From assembly GCA_945872325.1 (NCBI GenBank), contig CAMBZY010000018.1, positions 1 through 15,727 on the forward strand: a stretch of DNA of 15,727 nucleotides, given 5' to 3'. Shown piece by piece: positions 7,033 to 12,996 of the stretch; the stretch's first letter is position 1, and every line of letters starts with the position of its first letter. The notes below the pieces were generated by a model that saw only the letters and a list, made by a program, of their open reading frames with translations, was not told the origin of the DNA and did not search any database. The DNA is from Candidatus Kuenenia stuttgartensis (GTDB lineage: Bacteria > Planctomycetota > Planctomycetia > Isosphaerales > Isosphaeraceae). Position numbers and translations under genes: made by a program.

Positions 7033-7153
7033 GCCAACGCGTCTCCTCGTCGAACCATCAGCCAGATCATCTTATACTCTTCCGACACCAATCGTCCCAT
7101 GCCCCGTCAATTTCGTCCAGCATTTTCTTCAACCCATTATCAAATAAGAGCTT

Positions 7154-8299
7154 TCAATCGCTCTTGATTGCGAGCCGCAAAATCTGCATGGCCACGAAAC
7201 ATGCCAGCGATATCGGAATCAGATACCCAAGATACAAGGTGATTGGGATACCAATCGCTGGTCCAGCCAGAATCATTGGCAAGACAAAAATGATCGCCAC
7301 TACCATCATACACCCAACGGAGGTCATGATGGTCTTAAAGTTATTCGCTTCACTGATTTCCTCGTAATGAAGATCCAGAGCCCGGCCCCTTCGCAAACTT
7401 CTGACCGCCCCTTCAGCCACCTCCATCGACCTCATTCCGTCCAGTAAACCAGGGGCCTGCGCAACCGTACGATCGCTCGCTTTTGTCCACTGGTCGATCA
7501 TCACCGTATGGCGATTCCACGATGGCAAGTCCTCTGTTTTCAATACCTTCGATTGATCCGAAGGCTGGTCAGGCTCGATCTGAAAGCTGGAAAGGCGACC
7601 ACCTTCAGAGCTGTCCGGATCGCACTGAAGCTCCAGAATCTGATCCCTCGCCGTTACCGTCAGTTTCACCCAACTCTCACTAACACCTGTACGGATAGTG
7701 ACTTCCGCTCGTCGATCACCCGATCCTCGAAGCTGGGCCGTGAATCGTTCCGTGGGTGCTGTACCGGCTGGAAAACCCATCGCAGCAATGTTTTCCACCT
7801 CGCCCATCAGAAATCGAATCACGTCCACCCACTTTGAAAACGGATTCAGAACGAGCGATTGCTTTGTGAACGGTGAAGAAATCTCCAAAACGATCGACCT
7901 GAGTGGTCCGGCTGTCCCTCCCGTTCCTGTCGCCTGACGAATCGCCTGAATGCCTGGATGAAATCGCAGGGGCAGGTCGGGGGTCACTACTGACCGAAAC
8001 TCATGGTTGGAAAGCGTGACCTGATAGTAGGGATCCGTATTCAGGCCAGGTGGATGCAGACACATGCAATTCCAGCCCTGAGAAGCACTTCGGCGCAGCA
8101 ACTCGCCACGCTCTTCAAGTGGTCCACCGATCAGGGCGGCTTCAATATCAGAGGTCGCCAGGACTGCTTCAAGATCTTTATTGCCTGGCAAGTCTGGGCT
8201 TGGAGGCCAGGTCATGACAACTTGGTGCCGGCTATCTTTCTTAAGATATTGGGCAAATTCAGCAGTGTTCGAATCTTCGCCCAGGATAACGATTTTCAT
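7154..8299 (-). CDS. Gfo/Idh/MocA-like protein with degenerate nucleotide-binding motif and C-terminal membrane helices
   Basis: The 381-residue protein begins with a Rossmann-like strand, MKIVILGEDSNTAEFAQYL, then alternating strand/helix text with ATSDIEAALIGGP (about 48-60) and SASQGWNCMCLHPPGLNT, as in Gfo/Idh/MocA oxidoreductases. The usual GxGxxG dinucleotide motif is replaced by G-E-D-S-N-T, so NAD(P) binding and catalysis are doubtful. Residues about 100-300 resemble the mixed alpha/beta C-terminal domain only loosely. Two hydrophobic helices (about 325-346 and 352-375) with a short GPAIGIP turn end the protein, so it should be tethered to the membrane. Large paralogous Gfo/Idh sets are typical of planctomycetes. 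A weak AAGAG lies about nine bases before the ATG. The role is unknown; a sensory or scaffold function is as likely as an enzyme. Confidence 0.65.
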   Translation of the reverse strand: MKIVILGEDSNTAEFAQYLKKDSRHQVVMTWPPSPDLPGNKDLEAVLATSDIEAALIGGPLEERGELLRRSASQGWNCMCLHPPGLNTDPYYQVTLSNHEFRSVVTPDLPLRFHPGIQAIRQATGTGGTAGPLRSIVLEISSPFTKQSLVLNPFSKWVDVIRFLMGEVENIAAMGFPAGTAPTERFTAQLRGSGDRRAEVTIRTGVSESWVKLTVTARDQILELQCDPDSSEGGRLSSFQIEPDQPSDQSKVLKTEDLPSWNRHTVMIDQWTKASDRTVAQAPGLLDGMRSMEVAEGAVRSLRRGRALDLHYEEISEANNFKTIMTSVGCMMVVAIIFVLPMILAGPAIGIPITLYLGYLIPISLACFVAMQILRLAIKSD

Positions 8300-8342
8300 G
8301 ACGGAGGCTCTTTTTTGGGATCACGTATCTGGACGGTTCGTC

Positions 8343-8372
8343 TTGGCATCAGACATCTCCGATGACTATTAA
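8343..8372 (+). promoter_or_regulatory. Possible promoter of ribF
   Basis: TTGGCA (8343-8348), an 18-base spacer and TATTAA (8367-8372) give a moderate sigma70-like match. Transcription would begin near 8379, downstream of the ATG at 8372, which fits translation from 8447 instead. Confidence 0.35.
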
Positions 8373-8446
8373 TGTATGACGTAGTGAAGCCAATTGAGCA
8401 ACGCCCCCGAACTGGAACGGGCGGTTCTGTTGGTGCCTCAGGAAGG

Positions 8447-9418
8447 ATGAGCCTGCCAGTGATCTGGGTGGACAAAACGAGCGTAATTCCTGAATCAGTC
8501 AGAGGTTCGGTGCTTAGCATCGGGAAGTTTGACGGTGTGCATCTTGGCCACTTGAACCTAGCTAAAACGGCCGTTTTTCTGGCAGAAAATCATCGAACCA
8601 AGGCGATCGCAGTCACGTTCGAACCTGCCCCACCGGCCATCCTCCGCCCCGACATTCCAGTTCCTCCGCCATTAACACCGCTCGAACGTAAAGTCAGGCT
8701 CTTGAAAGAGTCAGGGTTCGATGATGTGGCCGTGTTCCGAACCGGCACGTGGCTTTTGGAGCTTGAAGCTCGTGCTTTTTTTGACGAAATCATCCGTGAC
8801 CGATTTGAGGCAGTTGGATTGGTAGAAGGCCCTGATTTCACATTCGGTAAGTCACGGATCGGTCAAACGAACGACCTTTCGAAGTGGTGCCCTGAGTCGG
8901 GAATGACTTTCGCAGAGGTTCCTCCAGTGGAACTTGCAGGGAGTTGGGTGACCAGTTCACGCATCCGGAAAGTCTTATTTGAAGGCGACTTATCACTTGC
9001 CAATCAATTGATGGGACGCCCTCTGATCACTCGAGGAACGGTTGTGAGAGGAGCAGGGCGGGGGCGAACCATTCAGGTGCCGACCGCGAACCTCGAAAAC
9101 TGCGACACCATATTGCCAGCACCTGGAGTTTATGCAGCGACAGCGAAAGTTGTGTCTGAATCCGGGGGATCCGATTGCAGCTACCCAGCCGCAGTGAATA
9201 TTGGCCATCAGCCCACCTTCAGTAGTCAGGCATATCGCCTTGAGGTTCATATGATGGGGATCAAGGACGAAGATTTATATGGAGAGTTGATTGAAGTGAA
9301 GTGGTTAAGACGGGTTCGAGAGACGCGAAAGTTCGATTCGATCGAGGATTTGATCGGGCAGATTGGAAAAGATCTGGAACTGTGCAGAATAATCGCCAAC
9401 GCAGAACTCGTGGAATAG
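8447..9418 (+). CDS. ribF: Bifunctional riboflavin kinase / FMN adenylyltransferase (FAD synthetase)
   Basis: RibF phosphorylates riboflavin to FMN and adenylates FMN to FAD in the cytoplasm. The N-terminal nucleotidyltransferase domain shows SIGKFDGVHLGH (about 24-35; most relatives have GNFDGVH, here Lys for Asn), VTFEP (56-60) and TSSRIRKVLFEGDL (169-182). The C-terminal kinase domain shows RGAGRGRTIQVPTANL (201-216, with the PTAN motif), PGVYAA, PAAVNIGHQPTF and RLEVHMM, where Glu266 is the likely catalytic residue, then the closing KFDSIEDLIGQIGKD. I chose the ATG at 8447 because known family members begin about 20 residues before the first motif and because AGGAAGG directly precedes it, although the spacing is short. 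An in-frame ATG at 8372 would add 25 unconserved residues without a ribosome site. The total of 323 residues is normal for RibF. It is divergent from the Gfo/Idh-like gene. Confidence 0.93.
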   Translation: MSLPVIWVDKTSVIPESVRGSVLSIGKFDGVHLGHLNLAKTAVFLAENHRTKAIAVTFEPAPPAILRPDIPVPPPLTPLERKVRLLKESGFDDVAVFRTGTWLLELEARAFFDEIIRDRFEAVGLVEGPDFTFGKSRIGQTNDLSKWCPESGMTFAEVPPVELAGSWVTSSRIRKVLFEGDLSLANQLMGRPLITRGTVVRGAGRGRTIQVPTANLENCDTILPAPGVYAATAKVVSESGGSDCSYPAAVNIGHQPTFSSQAYRLEVHMMGIKDEDLYGELIEVKWLRRVRETRKFDSIEDLIGQIGKDLELCRIIANAELVE

Positions 9419-9657
9419 TAGTAGGTTACAAAGATCATCTGGAACGTTTCGGAAAAAGTTTGGAGAAATCGAGGAATTCCTCTTCCCATAAATGGTGAGG
9501 GATGGTAGTTTACTAAAGGGAAAACTGTATATTCACCTGATCTGTAGTGGGTCTTGGGCTTTTAAAGTTTCTCCATGGGCCGCCGTCGGCCTCTTTCTGA
9601 TGGAACCCGGAAAGTCCTCTAAGGGTTCCAAAGCTCCGTAGGTTCGGATAGTCGATC
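9419..9657. other. Leader region of the RNA-binding protein gene with a hairpin
   Basis: Between ribF and the RRM gene no reading frame looks real. TGGAACCC (9601-9608) pairs with GGGTTCCA (9623-9630) around a 14-base loop, ending 27 bases before the TTG start. There is no T run, so it is more likely a leader element than a ribF terminator. TATATT at 9528-9533 may be a -10 box, but no good -35 is at the right distance. Confidence 0.45.
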
Positions 9658-10092
9658 TTGAGTAAGAAGTTATACGTTGGCAACTTGTCGTTCCGTACCA
9701 CAAGTTCTGACCTCGACCAATTGTTCTCCCAATATGGGAGCGTCATCTCCGCACAGGTTCTCGAAGACCGCGAGACCGGACGAAGCCGTGGATTCGGCTT
9801 TGTTGAAATGAACAGCGACGAAGAGGCCCTTTCGGCTGTCGAATCGCTGCACGATCGTGAATTCCAAGGCCGTCGTCTGACGGTCAATGAAGCCAAACCT
9901 CGCGAACCCCGTGCCGGTGGCGGTGGCGGTGGATTCGGCGGCGGTGGTGGCGGTGGCGGCCGCGGTGGTTACGGCGGCGGCGGCGGCGGTGGCGGTGGTG
10001 GTGGTCGCGGTGGTTACGGCGGCGGCGGTGGCGGCGGTCGTGGCGACTACGGTGGTGGCGGTGGTGGCCGTGGCGGTCGCGATCGTTATTGA
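9658..10092 (+). CDS. RRM RNA-binding protein with a glycine-rich tail
   Basis: This 144-residue protein consists of a single RNA recognition motif and a tail. RNP2 is LYVGNL (5-10) and RNP1 is RGFGFVEM (44-51), with the aromatic residues that stack on RNA present. Residues about 87-141 are almost entirely Gly with interspersed Arg, Tyr and Phe (RGGYGG, FGGGG, RGDYGG), as in cyanobacterial and planctomycete cold-inducible RNA-binding proteins and eukaryotic GRPs. It probably binds single-stranded RNA and may act as an RNA chaperone, with the tail promoting self-association; the targets are unknown. The start is TTG at 9658: the family consensus M-S-K-K-L-Y-V-G-N-L begins exactly there and no nearby in-frame ATG exists. 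The ribosome site is poor, so translation may be limited or regulated by the leader. The tail is encoded by a GGN trinucleotide run that is prone to length change. Confidence 0.92.
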   Translation: MSKKLYVGNLSFRTTSSDLDQLFSQYGSVISAQVLEDRETGRSRGFGFVEMNSDEEALSAVESLHDREFQGRRLTVNEAKPREPRAGGGGGGFGGGGGGGGRGGYGGGGGGGGGGGRGGYGGGGGGGRGDYGGGGGGRGGRDRY

Positions 10093-10173
10093 TCCGAGCC
10101 CGCTTCTAGGCTGTTCCACTCGTATTTCACCAATACCTGCGAAGAACACACCATACAATTTTTGAAATATCCG

Positions 10174-10213
10174 AGCCATATCTCTTTTCGCAGAGATATG
10201 GCTTGTTTTGTTA
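10174..10213 (+). terminator. Intrinsic terminator of the RRM gene
   Basis: AGCCATATCTCT (10174-10185) and AGAGATATGGCT (10192-10203) are perfect 12-bp arms with a six-base loop, followed by TTGTTTTGTT. It lies about 80 bases after the stop of the RRM gene. Confidence 0.9.
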
Positions 10214-10640
10214 GGCCCTCATACTGGCGATTTTTCGTTTGAATATGCGAATGTTGTCGAATGTCATTATTGTCTATCGAAATTGGCTAATGCAGGCCAT
10301 GCATGTCTCCTGACGTGGCACACACGATCAATAGGGCCCGCGTTTTTTAATTTATTCAAATTATCGCGGCTTATTTGTTGTACGCGCCCGATGAGGGCAT
10401 CGGGCCTACATTTCGGGGTTTCGTTTGAATATGTGAATGTCATGATCGAAACACGCCCATGTAGGCCACGTCCCCTGACGTGGCTCGCGCGATCAAGGGG
10501 CCAGGCGGTTTTGTTTGATTTATATTAGCCCGGCTTATTTGTTGTACGCGCCCGATGAGGGCATCGGGCCTACATTTCGGGGTTTCGTTTGAATTTGCGA
10601 ATGTTGTCGTATGTCATATTAACTTACGAATCACCGTTGG
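10212..10640. repeat. REP/BIME-like palindromic repeat cluster
   Basis: A unit containing TTTCGTTTGAAT recurs at 10233, 10419 and 10583 (spacings 186 and 164). A block from CGGCTTATTTG through the same motif is nearly identical at 10367 and 10531. Two palindromes are carried. P1: GCCCGATG, AGGG, CATCGGGC at 10386-10405 and 10550-10569. P2: GCCACGT, six bases, ACGTGGC at 10465-10484, with a degraded copy near 10295-10319. P2 follows TGTAGGCC on the plus strand and P1 follows TGTAGGCC on the minus strand, so related palindromes sit in opposite orientation, as in REP/BIME elements. No protein gene is recognised in the interval. Confidence 0.85.
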
Positions 10641-10731
10641 GCTCGGCCCTAAATCTTAGACTCAAACTCCAGATTTCAGAATGAGAGCGGTTTAAATTCG
10701 CTTAAGAATATGACTGGTATCTTCATAAAAT

Positions 10732-11712
10732 CTAGCAATTCAACGGAACCCTAAAGCGAATTTCAAGACCTGGATATAGGTTGCTGGCCTTGATGGCTCC
10801 ACCTAGTGCGGTTGCAATTGAATTACATAAGGCAAGGCCAAGGCCAGTTCCACCTGTCTCATTATTCCGTGACTGATCGACTCGCTCAAACTGCTTAAAG
10901 ATTCGCTCGAGGTACTCTTCAGGAACGCCAGGCCCATGATCCCTGACGGATATTTCGAGAAAGTTGTTGACTGTATCGTTATTCAAAATGATTTTAATGA
11001 CCGAATTAGGGACAGTATAATTAATTGCATTATGAACAATATTGTCAATCGCAATTTCAATCAAATCAGGTTCCGTCTTAGCATGAATCACTGAGGTCGC
11101 CACCAATTCTACTTTGCAAGAGTTTTCAATGGCAAGACCTTCTGTTTTATCAATCACTCCATATATCAGTTCGTTTATGTTCACATCGATCAGTTGTGGC
11201 TTGAATTCAGCCCGTTCAATCTGGGCTATTTTTAGCATCCTGGCAGAAACATTTGCAAGTTCCTGGATTTCATATTCCAGAAAGTCGATCGACTTCTCGA
11301 CATCCACCTGATCTCGAATGTTATTCAAATGCCAGGTCATGCGAGTCAGAGGAGTCCGGATTTCGTGGCCCATGTTGGATGTCATCTGACGTTCGGATCG
11401 GATCATCCGCTGGATCCTGGTCGCAAGATCGTTGAAGGTCTCGGCGATATTCCCAATCTCGTCATTACGTTTAATATCCAACCGCTCCTCAAAGGCCCCA
11501 AGTTTAAACTGATTCATCGCATAATTGATTTTGCGAAGCGGTCTAACAATATAGAAATAAGTCATGACTACCGCAACCGGCGAGAAGAAAATCGGGTAAG
11601 GATATGTAAATAAAGCGGTGTAAGAAATTCCAAGGTAATAGTCGCAAATCAGTTTTACGAGGTTTCTTCCGATAAAGAAATAGACGACAAGGCCTATGGA
11701 AATTGATCTCAT
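10732..11712 (-). CDS. Sensor histidine kinase with a minimal periplasmic loop
   Basis: This 326-residue kinase has two membrane helices (about 3-17 and 38-55), a HAMP-like linker (about 57-105), a HisKA domain with NMGHEIRTPLTRM (His116 phosphorylated), and an HATPase domain with N-box DNIVHNAINYT (223-233), G1 DHGPGVP (258-264), F-box FKQFERVD and G2 GGTGLGLAL (287-295). All catalytic motifs are intact. Only about 20 residues separate the helices, so there is no room for an extracellular ligand domain and the signal is probably sensed in or at the membrane. The start at 11712 is chosen because its ATG overlaps the TGA of the response regulator (ATGA), giving translational coupling; an in-frame ATG at 11751 would overlap the regulator by 43 bases. 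No ribosome site precedes 11712. Together with the upstream regulator it forms a two-component operon. Confidence 0.92.
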   Translation of the reverse strand: MRSISIGLVVYFFIGRNLVKLICDYYLGISYTALFTYPYPIFFSPVAVVMTYFYIVRPLRKINYAMNQFKLGAFEERLDIKRNDEIGNIAETFNDLATRIQRMIRSERQMTSNMGHEIRTPLTRMTWHLNNIRDQVDVEKSIDFLEYEIQELANVSARMLKIAQIERAEFKPQLIDVNINELIYGVIDKTEGLAIENSCKVELVATSVIHAKTEPDLIEIAIDNIVHNAINYTVPNSVIKIILNNDTVNNFLEISVRDHGPGVPEEYLERIFKQFERVDQSRNNETGGTGLGLALCNSIATALGGAIKASNLYPGLEIRFRVPLNC

Positions 11713-12413
11713 GAATGCTGTATCGGTACGTACTCGTAACCAACCCCCCACACCGTGCGTATCATGGATTCGTAATGGCCGAATTTTCTTCGGATCTGAC
11801 TGATTTTCATGTCGATATTACGGTTCGAAGCAGGCAGAGTATTTCCAAGAATGGTACGGGCCAATGATGAACGATCAACGACTTCGCCTGAATGCCTGAT
11901 CAATGTTATTAGAAGGTCAAATTCCATGTCAGTCAGTTCGACTTTCGTCTCATTCATATAAAGTACCTTAGATCGCAAATCGGCTTTTAGTATTCCGGAG
12001 ATGATGACTTCTAATGTCGAAATTTCATTTCCGGCATGCGACTTCAAAAGGTTTTGGATACGGAGCACCACTTCGCGAGGGAAATACGGTTTCACGACAT
12101 AGTCGTTTGCTCCCAGTTCCAATCCTGCGATACGATTCTTCTCGTCCGACAATGCAGATAAAATCATCACAGGGATCATGCTGACCTTTCGAAGGTCCTG
12201 AAGTACGCTAAGACCGCGTTTCCCTGGAAGCATTAAATCGAGGACCAGCAAATCGTAATTATTTTGTATGACCTTACTGATAACACCTAATCCATTGTAA
12301 ATCGGTTCTGCATCTATCCCTGACCTGTGAAGAGATTGAACCATCAATCGAGAAACTTCCCTGTCGTCCTCTGCGATCAATACCCGTGACCGTTTGGACA
12401 CTGTGACACTCAT
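11709..12413 (-). CDS. OmpR/PhoB-family response regulator
   Basis: The 234-residue protein has a receiver domain (VLIAEDD at 11-17, phospho-acceptor Asp59 in DLLVLDLMLPG, Ser86 in ILSALSD, Lys108 in YVVKPY) and a C-terminal winged helix (about 135-232) with the recognition-helix text SNRNIDMKISQIRRKFG and the wing IRTVWGVGYEY. It should bind DNA as a dimer when phosphorylated by the adjacent kinase. The start at 12413 is preferred to an upstream in-frame ATG at 12455: AAGGA lies eight bases before it, the receiver fold begins ten residues later, and the promoter at 12458-12486 would start transcription at about the position of the alternative ATG. It lies divergent from the giant repeat protein gene with a 583-base shared intergenic region. 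Confidence 0.93.
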   Translation of the reverse strand: MSVTVSKRSRVLIAEDDREVSRLMVQSLHRSGIDAEPIYNGLGVISKVIQNNYDLLVLDLMLPGKRGLSVLQDLRKVSMIPVMILSALSDEKNRIAGLELGANDYVVKPYFPREVVLRIQNLLKSHAGNEISTLEVIISGILKADLRSKVLYMNETKVELTDMEFDLLITLIRHSGEVVDRSSLARTILGNTLPASNRNIDMKISQIRRKFGHYESMIRTVWGVGYEYVPIQHS

Positions 12414-12457
12414 CTCACGAATCCTTTTTCTTTGAACTGCACATGCATGAGGCATTG

Positions 12458-12486
12458 ATTATGTCGTTTTTAGAAACTCCTGTCAA
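12458..12486 (-). promoter_or_regulatory. Sigma70-type promoter of the two-component operon
   Basis: On the minus strand TTGACA (12486-12481), a 17-base spacer and CATAAT (12463-12458) match the consensus in 11 of 12 positions. Transcription would start near 12451, leaving a leader of about 38 bases before the response-regulator ATG at 12413. Confidence 0.75.
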
Positions 12487-12996
12487 ATCTTTTCGAATGC
12501 CACTGGCACCTCAATTCAGCGACTTACGTCGATTGCGAAGTGAGTCATAATCTATCAGGCTTGAAGTTCATCGAGCATGGAAAGGGGCATCGCGAATTCT
12601 GGTTAGACCGCTCGCGGAGAGGCGGCGGCAATCCGGGCCGTAAGACTGCGGCAGGTTCGATTGATCCACCAAGCCTGTGCCATATCAGCCAGTGCCCGCC
12701 ATGTCTGGGGAACTGGCGGCTTCTACTCCCTTTTGCTTATGCAATAAATAGAATCAAGACAATGGCTCAAAATCCCGTAACCGCAAAAAATCTTGACGTT
12801 AACACTTTTTCAACAATTTTTTATCTACTTATTTAATAGCTGTTTACAGTCATCTCTATAAAACTCGCCAAATTTACTTGTTGCTTATCATAGGAAATTA
12901 CTGTCGTATGTTGTGATCACGGAATGATGTTTCGCATCTGTTGACAGACGCACACCTTCCAGTACGCACCCAACCAATCTCGAAAGCAGGCCTCTC
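12487..12996. other. Divergent intergenic region between the two-component operon and the giant repeat protein
   Basis: No protein gene is recognised. About 12590-12720 is G+C-rich and its minus strand reads W-R-A-L-A-D-M-A-Q-A-W-W-I-N-R before a stop, which could be a relic of a coding sequence but is too short to identify. From about 12730 to 12900 the sequence is strongly A/T-rich. A weak plus-strand promoter candidate is TTCAAC (12809-12814), 17 bases, TTTAAT (12832-12837). This region should hold the promoter of the repeat protein. Confidence 0.45.

Noticed and set aside
7146..7165. AAGAGC...GCTCTT hairpin at the end of the Gfo/Idh-like gene
   Set aside because: Only six base pairs, it overlaps the stop codon region, and no T run follows, so it is not called as a terminator.
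8372..8446. Longer N-terminus for RibF
   Set aside because: No ribosome site at 8372, unconserved low-complexity residues, and a likely transcription start downstream of that ATG.
10208..10528. Plus-strand open frame of 106 codons
   Set aside because: It is made of the palindromic repeat cluster.
12540..12836. Plus-strand open frame of 98 codons
   Set aside because: It spans a sharp composition change, has no ribosome site, and ends in A/T-rich promoter-like DNA.
12843..12905. Repeated TTTAC/ATTAC motifs as OmpR-type direct-repeat binding sites
   Set aside because: Spacings of about 30 and 24 bases do not fit the usual 10-11-base spacing of tandem OmpR-family half-sites; chance occurrence in A/T-rich DNA is likely.
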